Positions 17,341-26,346 are shown, numbered from the stretch's first letter. The stretch is DNA of 64,000 nucleotides from Candidatus Leptofilum gracile (GCA_016713825.1 JADJOJ010000001.1:669634-733633), one strand, 5' to 3'. Notes: generated by a model from the sequence alone, not told the origin. Translations and numbers: made by a program.

Positions 17341-17372
17341 CAAGGTGAAAGGGTGAAGGGGTGAAGGGGTGA
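17337..17372. repeat. GTGA/AGGG low-complexity repeat, left copy
   Basis: A run of GTGAAGGGGTGAAGGGG units starts at the asd stop codon and ends at the stop codon of the convergent four-helix gene. Inverted copies of the same units lie on the other side of that gene (17823-17932). Confidence 0.7.
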
Positions 17373-17768
17373 TTACCTTGTCTTTTGACCGGGGAGGACC
17401 CAGGCACGGGAATGGTTTATCATGCCGACGATTGTGGCTAAGATGGCGTCATAAATGTGATAAAGATCGGCGGCCGTTTCCCGGTCAAGGTAAGCACACT
17501 TCACGGCAAATTCGAGCCAGACCTGCGTTTCGGCCGCTTCACTTTCGGCGTCAGATAGCTTGCTGATAAACGCTTTTTCGTAACGGCGCTTGCGCCACGC
17601 TTCGGCCAAATTTGCACAAACCGACCGCGATGAGCGGCGAATTTGATCCGTGAGCGAATAAGTTTCTTCTTTGGGAAACTGCTTCGATAAATCAAATATC
17701 GTCATCGCGGCCGAAAATGCACGCTGGTACACTTCAAGATCGTTATGGGTTTGAATTTTCTGTGCCAA
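17373..17768 (-). CDS. Four-helix-bundle protein of the 23S rRNA intervening-sequence (S23/bAvd-like) family
   Basis: A 131-aa all-helical protein with the family pattern: DLEVYQRAFSAAMTIFDLSK, FPKEETYSLTDQIRRSSRSV, ANLAEAW and SDAESEAAETQVWLEFA. Members are encoded in rRNA intervening sequences and next to diversity-generating retroelements, but are often solitary; they form pentameric bundles and may bind nucleic acid. The start is TTG 17768, with GGAGG seven bases upstream. No rRNA or reverse transcriptase is near. The gene is framed by inverted GTGA-rich repeats, and its 3' end contains a remnant of the CCAGGCACGGG arm, suggesting a mobile or repeat-associated cassette. Confidence 0.85.
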   Translation of the reverse strand: MAQKIQTHNDLEVYQRAFSAAMTIFDLSKQFPKEETYSLTDQIRRSSRSVCANLAEAWRKRRYEKAFISKLSDAESEAAETQVWLEFAVKCAYLDRETAADLYHIYDAILATIVGMINHSRAWVLPGQKTR

Positions 17769-17822
17769 AATGAATCCTCCCTGAAAACTGGAGCACCATT
17801 ATGGCACCTCTTCCGCACCCTG

Positions 17823-17932
17823 GTCACCCTGATCACCCCTGTCACCCCTGTCACCCCTGTCACCCCTGTCACCCCTGTCACCCCTGTCACCCCTTCACCC
17901 CTTCACCTTGTCACCCCTTCACTCTGTCACCG
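17823..17932. repeat. 9-bp tandem repeat array (GTCACCCCT) and right GTGA/AGGG copy
   Basis: About seven consecutive units of period nine (GTCACCCCT) at 17823-17892 are followed by CACCCCTTCACC-type units (reverse complement of the left repeat at 17337-17372). The array ends at the stop codon of the DUF3048 gene. Units are directly adjacent without spacers, so it is a simple tandem repeat. Confidence 0.85.
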
Positions 17933-19139
17933 AAACCGGGTCATCATACCAGGTCGGCACTAACTGCACCCAGCTGTTGCCAATTTGTAGGGGGAACGGG
18001 CTGCCGTCGGCGGCGGTGAAGGTGAGCAGGTCGTTGCGCCCTTCGCGGTGCCAGGTGACGGGGTATTGCTGCCCATCGCGCAAAATGAAGCCGGTGCCGC
18101 TGCCCCACAGCTGAATCTGCACGGAAAGATGGGTGCAGACATCGTTGGTAATCTGCTCGCAAATGGTGGCGTCCTCCACATGGAACGGGGCAATGACCAC
18201 CACGTTGGCCGCGCTCACCTGCTCACCGGTGTTGGCATCCAGAATCGGTTCCCCGGCGGCCCAGCGGAAGTAGCGTCCCGTCGCCTCGTCGTAGCGCCAC
18301 TCCACAATCTCCCACTCATAATCCAGCGCCACCTGGCTGGCAGGTTCGCCTCCGGCGGGCGGCTGGCTGGTGAAGGTGAGCAAGCCGTTGAAGTCGGGTG
18401 GCGTGTTGAGCCCCTGCGCCTCTAATCCCTGGCGGAAAGTGGCGGGACGGCCGTACAGCGTATGCTCAAACGGCTTGTCCTCCCCCGTGCGGAAGTAGCC
18501 GGGGTCAGCGGAGCGAATGATGCGGCTCTCGAAATCGGAAGCGTTGAGACGCTGGTTTACACCGGTGCTGGCCCCGGAAAAAACGAGGGCGGCATCGTAG
18601 ATGGCAGGCAGCTCCACGTCGATGAGCCGGGCGCTGCGGATGGGGCCAACCAGCTCCGCCTCCTGGCCATACATGATGAGCGTGAAGCGGGTGATGTGCC
18701 CCTCGGCGGTGTGCTCAAACACCCAGTCGGCGCTGTTGAGGCCGGCCTGGGGGCGCACAAAGCTGGGGGGCGCGTTGGAAATTTTGATGGCTAACGGCCG
18801 TCTTTGCAACTGCGCCGGATCAGCCACCAGTTCACCCGTCAACGGATTGCGGTCGGTGCCAAAATCGGCAGCGGCGAGCAGGCTAACACCCTCGGCAGCC
18901 GGTTCGCTGGTGGGGGCGCTGGTGGCCGCCGGGGGGATGGTGGGCGGCGGGGGCAGGGTATTGGTGGGGGCGGCGGTTGGGGTGGGATTGGTGGTGAGGG
19001 GGGTGGAAACGGCCGTTGCCGCAGCCAGCGGTGGCGCAATCGGGGTTACGGTCGGGCTGGCTTCCCCGCCACAGGCCACAGCCAGCAGCACAGCCAACAG
19101 CAAAATCAAGAGAGAACTAAATTTTTTCACGGGTTGCAT
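17919..19139 (-). CDS. DUF3048 (YerB-like) lipoprotein
   Basis: A 406-aa lipoprotein: signal peptide with lipobox AVAC (Cys23), a Thr/Pro/Ala linker (about 27-85), then the two-part DUF3048 domain. Recognisable pieces are NPLTGE, IKISNAPPSFVRPQAGLNSADWVFE, the RFTLIMYG strand, VGPIRSARLID, a C-terminal half with TGRYFRW, and the end TGFILRDGQQYPVTWHRE. Bacillus YerB is the known relative and has been tied to the PcrA helicase, but the biochemical role is not settled. ATG 19139 has AGGAG in front. The stop codon lies inside a simple repeat array. Confidence 0.88.
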   Translation of the reverse strand: MQPVKKFSSLLILLLAVLLAVACGGEASPTVTPIAPPLAAATAVSTPLTTNPTPTAAPTNTLPPPPTIPPAATSAPTSEPAAEGVSLLAAADFGTDRNPLTGELVADPAQLQRRPLAIKISNAPPSFVRPQAGLNSADWVFEHTAEGHITRFTLIMYGQEAELVGPIRSARLIDVELPAIYDAALVFSGASTGVNQRLNASDFESRIIRSADPGYFRTGEDKPFEHTLYGRPATFRQGLEAQGLNTPPDFNGLLTFTSQPPAGGEPASQVALDYEWEIVEWRYDEATGRYFRWAAGEPILDANTGEQVSAANVVVIAPFHVEDATICEQITNDVCTHLSVQIQLWGSGTGFILRDGQQYPVTWHREGRNDLLTFTAADGSPFPLQIGNSWVQLVPTWYDDPVSVTE

Positions 19140-19484
19140 TTCTCCTGAATAGGACGCAGATTTCCTCTACGATAATTTGTTTATTAAAAGTGAAAACCTC
19201 CGGCCAACGATTACCGGAGGTCGCATTTGCCTCAATGACGCCTATTTTTGTTTGTGCCCAGGGCTTTGTCAAGCCAGCGCAGGGGGAACGATGGGCAAAA
19301 GCTGATTTGGCCACAGAGAGCACAAAGGATTAGGAGAAACTATCACCAAACTTTGTGTGTTTTCTTTGGCAAAAATTACAGCGTGACGAATTGGGCCGAG
19401 TCGGGTTTAATACGGTGTTATGAATTCAACAACGTGAGGAAGAGGCACCACAAAAGCTACAAAATCCTCTGAGGAGCAGAAAAA
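19140..19484. other. Intergenic region between divergent DUF3048 and fabH genes
   Basis: About 345 bases without a convincing gene. It contains an 8-bp hairpin (ACCTCCGG 19196-19203 / CCGGAGGT 19214-19221), which on the minus strand is followed by T-rich sequence and would lie in the DUF3048 leader. A fragment of the CACAGAGAGCACAAAGG type of dispersed repeat lies near 19311. Promoters for both flanking genes must lie here, but no exact consensus was seen. Confidence 0.5.
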
Positions 19485-20543
19485 ATGAAAAACCGATACG
19501 GCCGTATCACCGGTTGGGGCGCGTACGTCCCAGAAAAAGTGCTGACCAACCACGACCTGGAAAAGATGGTAGACACCAATCACGACTGGATTGTGCAGCG
19601 CACGGGCATCCACCAGCGCCACATCGCCGGGCCTGATGAAACCAACGCCACCATGTCCGTAGCCGCCGCCCGCCGCGCCCTGGCCAAAGCCAATCTAGAC
19701 GCCACCGATCTGGACTTGATTATCGTAGCCACCACCACGGGCGACTACATCACCCCCGCCGTTTCCAGCCAAGTGCAGCACATGCTGGGCGCAACAGACG
19801 TGCCCGCGTTTGTGCTGGCCAACGGCTGCACCGGTTTTCTGTACGCCCTCACCACCGCCCAGCAGTTCATCAGTGGCGGCGTGTACCAAAACATTCTCAT
19901 CATTGGTTCAGAGCTGCTCAGCCGCTATATTGATTGGAAAGATCGCAGCACCTGCATTTTGTTTGGCGACGCGGCCGGTGCCTTTGTGATGCAGGCCAGC
20001 AGCGAACCGTGTGGCCTCTTTGGCTTCGACATGGGCTCCGATGGCAGCGGCTATACCAACATTATCGCCCCAGCGATGGGTTCAGCCGAGCCAGTGAATG
20101 CCACCACCTTTGCGGAAGGCCGGCAGTTTATTCGCATGAACGGCCGTGAGGTATTCAAATTCGCCAGCCGCATTTTGGGCAAAACCAGCCAGCGCAGCCT
20201 GGATCAGGCCGGGATGACGCTGGATGACATCGACTGCATCGTGCCCCACCAGGCCAATCTGCGCATCATTCAGGCGGCGGCCAAGGCGATGGATGTGCCG
20301 CTAGAGCGTTTTTTGGTAAAGGTACACAAGTACGCCAACACGTCGGCCGCCTCTATTCCGGTGGCCATTTGTGATGGGCTGGAATCGGGCGAGATTAGCC
20401 TGGACGATCGGCTGCTGCTGGTGAGCTTTGGCTCTGGCTTAACCTGGGCATCTGGCGTTTTGCAGATGGCCCCGGCGCGCCCCCGCCAGGTTTACACCAA
20501 CGGGACAACTGCACCGGCCATTGCCGAACTGGTCGCTGCGTAA
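19485..20543 (+). CDS. fabH: 3-oxoacyl-ACP synthase III (KAS III)
   Basis: Starts fatty-acid chains by condensing acyl-CoA with malonyl-ACP in the cytoplasm. 352 aa, from ATG 19485 behind GAGGAG. The thiolase-fold triad is complete: Cys115 in NGCTGFLYAL, His255 in VPHQANLRI and Asn285 in KYANTSAAS. The opening sequence ITGWGAYVPEKVLTNHDLEK is typical of FabH. The gene is isolated from other fab genes, so a role in a special primer or a secondary acyl product cannot be excluded. A short C-terminal extension (after MAPARPRQ) is not conserved in type. Confidence 0.92.
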   Translation: MKNRYGRITGWGAYVPEKVLTNHDLEKMVDTNHDWIVQRTGIHQRHIAGPDETNATMSVAAARRALAKANLDATDLDLIIVATTTGDYITPAVSSQVQHMLGATDVPAFVLANGCTGFLYALTTAQQFISGGVYQNILIIGSELLSRYIDWKDRSTCILFGDAAGAFVMQASSEPCGLFGFDMGSDGSGYTNIIAPAMGSAEPVNATTFAEGRQFIRMNGREVFKFASRILGKTSQRSLDQAGMTLDDIDCIVPHQANLRIIQAAAKAMDVPLERFLVKVHKYANTSAASIPVAICDGLESGEISLDDRLLLVSFGSGLTWASGVLQMAPARPRQVYTNGTTAPAIAELVAA

Positions 20544-20557
20544 AGCTTGTTACCGCA

Positions 20558-20585
20558 TTGACAGCCGTGTGGCAATGGCTATAAT
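20558..20585 (+). promoter_or_regulatory. Perfect sigma-70 promoter for tRNA-Leu
   Basis: TTGACA (20558-20563), 16-base spacer and TATAAT (20580-20585), 26 bases before the mature tRNA 5' end. Both hexamers are exact consensus. Confidence 0.88.
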
Positions 20586-20610
20586 TGCCAGCGTTGAATA
20601 TTCAACATTG

Positions 20611-20692
20611 GCCCAAGTGGCGGAATTGGCATACGCGGCAGGTTGAGGGCCTGTGCCCTATGGGCGTGGAGGTTCGAGTCCTCTCTTGGGCA
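20611..20692 (+). tRNA. tRNA-Leu (anticodon GAG)
   Basis: Cloverleaf with acceptor arms GCCCAAG and CTTGGGC (20685-20691) and discriminator A, a Leu-type long variable arm (GTGCCCTATGGGCGT region) and T-arm GAGGTTCGAGTCCTC. The anticodon stem GCAGG/CCTGT holds loop TTGAGGG, giving anticodon GAG, which reads CUC and CUU. The 3' CCA is not encoded. It has its own consensus promoter and an intrinsic terminator, so it is a single-gene unit. Confidence 0.96.
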
Positions 20693-20694
20693 TA

Positions 20695-20726
20695 AAAACG
20701 TCAGCACAATGTGCTGGCGTTTTTTG
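20695..20726 (+). terminator. Terminator of the tRNA-Leu unit
   Basis: ACGTCAGCACA (20698-20708) pairs with TGTGCTGGCGT (20710-20720), with one G:T pair, followed by a T-run. Confidence 0.85.
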
Positions 20727-20746
20727 TTGGTTGGCTTGTAACCGTG

Positions 20747-21676
20747 TCAGGTCTTTTGGAAACGGCCGTCTTCCCCCAAAATTCGCCGCAGCCCCTCAGC
20801 CAAATCTACCAGAGGGCGAAACCCCAGCAGCTGCTGCGCCCGGCTGATGTCGGCCACCAGGCGCGGCACCCCACTCCCCTTTTGTGGATTGTGCAGCCGG
20901 TTGGCGCGCTTGCCGGTTACCTGCTCAATTTGGTCCACCAGCTGGGCCAGGCTCGTCTCTTGTCCGCTGCCAATATTGATCACCTGACGGTCGATCGCCT
21001 TGGCCGAAGCTGCCGCTACCAGGGCGGCGACGACGTCTGTTACGTACACAAAATCGCGCGTTTGCTGCCCATCACCGTGCAGCACCACAGAGCCACCGGT
21101 AAACGCCTGGTGCAAAAAGCGGGGTACCACTGGGGCGTGGGAGACGGGCATACTCTGGTGCGGCCCGTACGCATTAAAAATGCGCAGCGCCACAGTTTCT
21201 ATATCCCACAGCTGGCCAATGGTGTGGATGTACTGCTCGGCAGCCCATTTGCTAACGGCGTAGGGGGAATCGGGGTTGGGGGTATCGCTTTCGTGAACGG
21301 GTTGGGTGGGTAAACGGCCGTATACCGCCCCCGAACTGGTAAACACCACCCGCCGCACCCCCGTGTCCCGCATCGCCTCCATCAGGCTCACCGTGCCGCC
21401 CACATTCACCGCATTGTACGCCTGCGGATGCAACACCGACTCCGCCACCGACACCCGGGCCGCCAAATGGTAAACGCAATCCACCTCACGCAATAAAGAC
21501 CAAAGCAGTGGAATATTGTTGATATCCCCCTGGGTGAACTGTATTGGGGAATGCAATTGGCTGGCCTCACCATTGCTCAAATTATCTAAAACAACCACCG
21601 CATGGCCAGCTGTGGCCAGCTTGTTGGCCAACGCGCCTCCTAAAAAACCAGCCCCCCCGGTCACTAAAAATCGCAT
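20747..21676 (-). CDS. NAD-dependent sugar-nucleotide epimerase/dehydratase (extended SDR)
   Basis: A 309-aa cytoplasmic enzyme of the UDP-glucose 4-epimerase type. The nucleotide loop is VTGGAGFLGG at residues 5-14, the serine is in FTSSGAVYG, and the catalytic Tyr/Lys pair is in SPYAVSKWAAEQY. LRIFNAYGPHQ and GDGQQTRDFVYVTDVV are typical of the sugar-nucleotide branch. The start is the ATG at 21676, because the Rossmann loop must lie near the N-terminus; the frame is open to 21736. It shares direction with the preceding membrane protein but is separated from it by a terminator. The substrate (UDP-glucose, UDP-glucuronate, dTDP-sugar) cannot be decided. Confidence 0.88.
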   Translation of the reverse strand: MRFLVTGGAGFLGGALANKLATAGHAVVVLDNLSNGEASQLHSPIQFTQGDINNIPLLWSLLREVDCVYHLAARVSVAESVLHPQAYNAVNVGGTVSLMEAMRDTGVRRVVFTSSGAVYGRLPTQPVHESDTPNPDSPYAVSKWAAEQYIHTIGQLWDIETVALRIFNAYGPHQSMPVSHAPVVPRFLHQAFTGGSVVLHGDGQQTRDFVYVTDVVAALVAAASAKAIDRQVINIGSGQETSLAQLVDQIEQVTGKRANRLHNPQKGSGVPRLVADISRAQQLLGFRPLVDLAEGLRRILGEDGRFQKT

Positions 21677-21693
21677 CTGTATTTGCCCCAAAT

Positions 21694-21728
21694 AAGAAAG
21701 CCCCGGCTGAAAACTCAGTCGGGGCTTT
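21694..21728 (-). terminator. Intrinsic terminator after the two-helix membrane protein gene
   Basis: AAAGCCCCGGCTGA (21697-21710) pairs with TCAGTCGGGGCTTT (21715-21728) with one wobble; on the minus strand the stem is followed by CTTATTT. It separates the unknown membrane protein gene from the epimerase gene. Confidence 0.8.
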
Positions 21729-21752
21729 GCCTGCATGTTTTAGTTTGTGTGG

Positions 21753-22808
21753 TTAATACTCAAGCAGCTCGTCTACGCGGCCTTCGATATCTGGTTCATC
21801 AAAATCCCCTTCTTTGGCCCAGGCAGACAGTTCAATGGAGAAATTCTCGAAGTAGCTTTGCGGTGGCAACGAGCCAGCGCCATACTGCATTTCTTTAATT
21901 TCGGCATTGATGATAAGCGTCGCCGTTTCCAGAACGATGACTTCATTTTCACGCGCCAAAACGGGCTCCCCCTTAGGGGCCAGCTTCGCTTTGAGCGCTT
22001 CATCAAAGAAAGCGTGGTCGCTCATCACCACTTTGGTGATGGTACGAATATCGTTCTTATCAAACAGCCAGACTTCTAAGGCGGTTACATTTTTAGGCGT
22101 GTCGCTGCCAATTGATTCAGCAATGCCGACTCCACATTCACCCAGGAACTCGCCGCTGGCGTTTTCGATGCTGAAGGAGTCATCGTAGTTGTCACGGCCG
22201 TAAACATAATCGCTCTGGAACCGGGCAATCGGCACAGCGCTCACCCCTTCCTCGCTGGTCATAGTGGGGGCGTTTTCTGGCATGTTTTCGTAGTACATGT
22301 CTACGTTGTTATCTTCGGTCATCATGCTGTTGCGCCGGTTCAAGACAACCACAATACCAGCACCAACCAGGGCCAACATCAGCAACAAAGCCAGGATTGT
22401 ACCTAAATTGGAATCTTCTTCCGTGGTTGTAGGGGCAGCAGGGAGTTGGCCCCCGGCCGTTAGCGCATCGCACGGTTGCCCGCCGGTTTGCACAGCAGCA
22501 ATGGCATCCAGCCGTTGTTGGGCGGCGGGATCGGCCGTACGGGCGCGCAAATCACAAATGGCTGAAGCGGCATCGGGCCAGGTGCCCAAGGCCCGCGTTA
22601 CCAGACCGGTGTTACCGGGTTGGTAGGAGTACGCATCGGCGATGGTTTGTAAATAAACATCTTGTTCCGCCTGATCGAGATCAGCGGGACCGGCCCCTGT
22701 CCATTCAACCGGAAAGAGGTACCAGCCAAAAACGGTCTGGCCAATGATGAGGCCAACAATAAAAGCAATAAGGACGGAAAGTCCGGGTTTCTCTTTTATA
22801 AAATCCAT
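21753..22808 (-). CDS. Unrecognised membrane protein with two transmembrane segments
   Basis: No family recognised. From ATG 22808 the product has 351 residues. An N-terminal hydrophobic segment (VLIAFIVGLIIGQTVFGWYL) is followed by an extracytoplasmic part of about 100 residues with two cysteines (AICDLRARTAD and GQPCDALT), which may form a disulphide. A second membrane helix (LGTILALLLMLALVGAGIVVVL) leads into an acidic cytoplasmic region of about 190 residues containing SDYVYGRDNYDDSFSIE, LGECGVGIAESIG and LEVWLFDKNDIRT. The acidic tail could be a protein-interaction domain. This looks like a lineage-specific protein; the pattern suggests a membrane scaffold, but function is unknown. Confidence 0.7.
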   Translation of the reverse strand: MDFIKEKPGLSVLIAFIVGLIIGQTVFGWYLFPVEWTGAGPADLDQAEQDVYLQTIADAYSYQPGNTGLVTRALGTWPDAASAICDLRARTADPAAQQRLDAIAAVQTGGQPCDALTAGGQLPAAPTTTEEDSNLGTILALLLMLALVGAGIVVVLNRRNSMMTEDNNVDMYYENMPENAPTMTSEEGVSAVPIARFQSDYVYGRDNYDDSFSIENASGEFLGECGVGIAESIGSDTPKNVTALEVWLFDKNDIRTITKVVMSDHAFFDEALKAKLAPKGEPVLARENEVIVLETATLIINAEIKEMQYGAGSLPPQSYFENFSIELSAWAKEGDFDEPDIEGRVDELLEY

Positions 22809-23048
22809 GTGGCACCTGCCTTCTTTTGCCCCCAACTAGGGACATTACGAAAATGACATAACATCCCCTCTGCAAGGAATATCTTACCATAACTAATAGG
22901 CGCGTCAAGTTATGTTGAATGCTTTCCCTCTGTTTTTGCCTGTGGTATACTTTTTTAAGGTAACCAGTGGCACCAGTGGGGATTTGGGATACGGCCGTTT
23001 CACCCAAATCCTGCAAATTCTATGCCACCTGTTCGGAGATTTAACACT

Positions 23049-23966
23049 GTGAAACATTTTCTTAGCATCGCTGACCTGTCCCCCGATGAACTGCACAATC
23101 TGCTCGATCTGGCCCTTTCTTTAAAGCAAGAATGGCAAAACGGTGGTAATCGTCCCCTGCTTAAAGGGAAAAGCCTGGCGCTCGTCTTCCAAAAACCATC
23201 CTTGCGCACCCGTGTCTCGTTCGAGATGGGCATGGTGCATCTGGGTGGCTATGCCCTCTACCTGTCGCCCAACGAAATCAAAATGGGGGGGCGCGAAAGC
23301 GTCGCCGACGTAGCCCGCGTGCTGTCTGGCTATGTGGATGGCATTATGGCCCGTGTGTTTGACCACAACCACATCTTGCAACTGGCCGAGTACGGCTCTG
23401 TACCCATCATCAATGGCTTGTCTGATTACAACCATCCAGCCCAGGCGTTGGCCGATATTTTTACGGTGCTGGAAGCCAAAAAGAAGCTGGAAGGGCTCAA
23501 AATGGTTTATGTGGGGGATGGTAATAATGTGGCTCGTTCTTTATTATTTACCTGTATGAAAGTTGGGATGCATTTTGCCATTGCCAGCCCGCCAAACTAT
23601 ACGCTGGACGAAGAAGATTATGAATTGGGGCAGCAATTCAGCACAGGGGGTGCTTCTATAGAGATCTATGAAGATCCGAACAAAGCTGTGGTAGATGCCG
23701 ATATTATTTATACGGATGTGTGGACAAGCATGGGGCAAGAAGAGGAAACGGCCGTTCGCCTCAAAGTTTTCCCCCCTTACCAGGTTAACCAACAATTGGT
23801 CAACATGGCCAAACCAGACTGCCTGGTAATGCACTGCTTGCCTGCCCATCGTGGTGAAGAAATTACCGACGAGGTCGCTGACGGCCCCAACTCTGTTTTG
23901 TTTCCACAGGCAGAAAACCGGATGCACGCCCAGAAAGCCATTTTGGCTGAGTTAATGGGCAAGTAA
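23049..23966 (+). CDS. argF: Ornithine carbamoyltransferase
   Basis: Makes citrulline from ornithine and carbamoyl phosphate in arginine synthesis (or the reverse in catabolism). GTG 23049 is preferred: the family begins KHFLSIADLSPDEL, and CGGAG lies ten bases upstream, whereas ATG 23022 has no ribosome site. The 305-aa protein has the carbamoyl-phosphate loop as PSLRTRVSFEMG (usually STRTR, so the second position is Leu), FDHNHILQLAEY, SDYNHPAQALAD and the ornithine loop MHCLPAHRGEEITDEV. Other arginine genes are not in the window. Confidence 0.93.
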   Translation: MKHFLSIADLSPDELHNLLDLALSLKQEWQNGGNRPLLKGKSLALVFQKPSLRTRVSFEMGMVHLGGYALYLSPNEIKMGGRESVADVARVLSGYVDGIMARVFDHNHILQLAEYGSVPIINGLSDYNHPAQALADIFTVLEAKKKLEGLKMVYVGDGNNVARSLLFTCMKVGMHFAIASPPNYTLDEEDYELGQQFSTGGASIEIYEDPNKAVVDADIIYTDVWTSMGQEEETAVRLKVFPPYQVNQQLVNMAKPDCLVMHCLPAHRGEEITDEVADGPNSVLFPQAENRMHAQKAILAELMGK

Positions 23967-24060
23967 TCATCATAAATTCCAACATTGAACTGGTAACCAG
24001 CGATCAGACCAACCAATGCCTGGTCACTGATTACCAAATGCTGTTCATGGAGGCGTAGGC

Positions 24061-26331
24061 ATGGCAGGAAACCGTGCCCGGTTCGAAGAAGCGTTAAACC
24101 GCGGCCATTCACATAGCTGGGACCAAAAATGGCAAGAGGCGATTAAAGAATTTCAGACCGCCATTGAAGAGATTGCCAATGAGCCGGCACCGTATGCCGG
24201 TTTGGGCATGGCCTATTTGGAGTTGAACCAGCTAAAAGATGCGCTGGGGAGTTACAAGCTGGCGGCTCGCTTCTCGCGGGGCGATGTCATTTACCTGCGC
24301 CAGGTCGCCGACGTGCAAGAGCGGCTGGGGCTGTACAGCGAAGCAGGCAAAACGTACATGGCCATCGGCGAAATTGAGCTGAATCGTCGCCGACTGACGG
24401 AAGCGATGGATAACTGGAACCGGGCCGTGCGTCTGGAGCCAGATTTGCTGCGTGGTCACCAAAGATTGGCTTCTATTTACGAGCGGCAAGGCTCTGTACA
24501 CAATGCCATTCGGGAATATCTGGCTATTGCCCGCATCCTAAATGCCCAAGGCAACTCAGAAAACGCGCAGCAAGCATGCCAGTTAGCGCTGAAGTTAGAC
24601 CCGCGCAACGCTGAAGTGCTCACGGCTATCGAACAAATCCGCAGTGGCGAAAAGCTGGCGGGTGAATCCGATTCGCCCTCTTACCAATCTTCTGACAGCA
24701 TTAGCGAGGTAGCCCAGCACATGGCCGCCGCCCTGCAAGAAAAAGCAGGTGGCAGCAATGGGAAGGCGGCCGATGCCGCCAGCCCAGTACAAGACGCTCG
24801 TCGCCTGGCCTCAGAAAAATTGGCTGAGGATTTGTTTGCTGGCGAAGATATGGAGCTGAATGCGCAAACGCTTCAGCTGACGTCACTCATCAGCAAGGCG
24901 TTGGATTTCCAGACGCGGGGCATGACCAACGAGGCAATCAGCGCTTATGAAGAGGCGATGGGGCTGGGTTTGGACAATACGGCCGCTCACTTCAATCTTG
25001 GCCTGTTGTACCAGGACAAACTGCGTTTTGAAGATGCCGTGCGCGAGTTTGAGCTGTCGGTGAAGGATCATGATTTCCGGCTGGCTAGCTATTTTTCGTT
25101 AGGTGAATGCCACCGGGCACGGGGGCGCATTGAAAAGGCGCTGGAGCATTTTATCAACGTGCTCAAGATTGTGGACCTGGCGACTGTGCAGCACAGTCAG
25201 GCAGACCGGCTCATTGAGCTATACGAAAACCTGGCGGACAGCCTGATGGCCCAAGGTGAGCGCGACCAGGCTTCGGCGTTTGCCAATGCCCTGGTGGAGT
25301 TCCTGAGCCACAAGGGGTGGGAGGATAAGGCAAAGGAAGCGCGCGGCCGTTTAGATGCAATTTCTGATTCTGGCATGATGATTTTGGGCGATATGCTGAC
25401 GGCCGGCTCAGAACAAGTGCTGGAGTCGCTGTACCTGAGCCAGGAGTACGCCAAGCGGGGCATGTATGATACGGCCGTTGAAGAAACGTACCGCGCTGTT
25501 CAACTTTCCAACGATTATTTGCCAGCCCACATCCAGCTGGGTGAACTGCTGGGCAAACAAGGTCGCCGTGAAACGGCCGCCCAAAAATTCATCACCGTCG
25601 CCGACACCTACCGCATCCGAGGCGATGTCAATGGGTCGATTCTGTCCTACGAGAAGGCGGTAGAGATGATGCCGCTGGATTTAGCCGCCAGAACGCGGCT
25701 GATTGATATGCTGAAACAGCATGGCCAGATCGACCGGGCGCTGGAGCATTACCTGGCTGTCGGCGATGCCTACTACCAGCTGGCTCAAGTAGACAAAGCC
25801 CGAGACACCTACCAGGAAGCGCTTAAGCTGGCACCGCGCGGTGATGCTACCTACAACTGGAAGGCTCGGCTTTTGCGGCTGGCCGCCGAAATTGATATCC
25901 AACGTTTTGATTGGCGGCGCGCCCTGACAGCCTACAAAGAGCTGCGGGTATTGGACCCCAATGATGAGCGGACGGCGATCACCCTGGTGGATTTGTATTA
26001 CAAGGTGGGCCAACCGATCAACGCCGTGGGTGAGCTGGATAACTATTTGAAGCAGTTGGTGCGCGGTGGGCGCGGGGCCAAGGTGGTGGGTATTTTGGAA
26101 GATATGGTGCGACAACGGCCGTCTGACAAAAACCTGGTCGATCGCCTTTCTCGCCTGTACCTGCAACAAAAACGGACAGCCGACGCGATTGATATACTAG
26201 ACAAGTTGGGTGAAGCGCAACTGGAAGCCGACGATACGGAAGCTGCCTACCAAACCATCGAGAAGATTCTGGGCCTGAATCCCCCAAATGCGGCCAGTTA
26301 CCGACAGTTGCTTGCGCAATTACGGCCGTAA
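24061..26331 (+). CDS. Large tetratricopeptide-repeat protein
   Basis: A 756-aa soluble protein made almost entirely of TPR helices (for example EPAPYAGLGMAYLELNQLKD and TAAHFNLGLLYQDKLRFEDA, with many WxxA/LGxxxA patterns), without signal peptide or membrane segment. Two linker stretches (about 205-265) are Ser/Ala-rich. Such proteins act as assembly platforms. Start ATG 24061 follows GGAGGCGTAGGC. It lies 15 bp before cdaA in the same direction, so it is probably co-transcribed with the c-di-AMP genes and may be a partner of them; that is inference. Confidence 0.85.
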   Translation: MAGNRARFEEALNRGHSHSWDQKWQEAIKEFQTAIEEIANEPAPYAGLGMAYLELNQLKDALGSYKLAARFSRGDVIYLRQVADVQERLGLYSEAGKTYMAIGEIELNRRRLTEAMDNWNRAVRLEPDLLRGHQRLASIYERQGSVHNAIREYLAIARILNAQGNSENAQQACQLALKLDPRNAEVLTAIEQIRSGEKLAGESDSPSYQSSDSISEVAQHMAAALQEKAGGSNGKAADAASPVQDARRLASEKLAEDLFAGEDMELNAQTLQLTSLISKALDFQTRGMTNEAISAYEEAMGLGLDNTAAHFNLGLLYQDKLRFEDAVREFELSVKDHDFRLASYFSLGECHRARGRIEKALEHFINVLKIVDLATVQHSQADRLIELYENLADSLMAQGERDQASAFANALVEFLSHKGWEDKAKEARGRLDAISDSGMMILGDMLTAGSEQVLESLYLSQEYAKRGMYDTAVEETYRAVQLSNDYLPAHIQLGELLGKQGRRETAAQKFITVADTYRIRGDVNGSILSYEKAVEMMPLDLAARTRLIDMLKQHGQIDRALEHYLAVGDAYYQLAQVDKARDTYQEALKLAPRGDATYNWKARLLRLAAEIDIQRFDWRRALTAYKELRVLDPNDERTAITLVDLYYKVGQPINAVGELDNYLKQLVRGGRGAKVVGILEDMVRQRPSDKNLVDRLSRLYLQQKRTADAIDILDKLGEAQLEADDTEAAYQTIEKILGLNPPNAASYRQLLAQLRP

Positions 26332-26346
26332 ACACCACATCCACCT

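Noticed and set aside
17823..17892. Tandem array considered as a CRISPR
   Set aside because: Period is nine bases with no spacers and no cas genes in the window.
20747..20770. Second copy of the AGACCTGACAGGTT inverted repeat
   Set aside because: Only one degenerate arm (TGTCAGGTCTTTT) is present, within the end of the epimerase gene.
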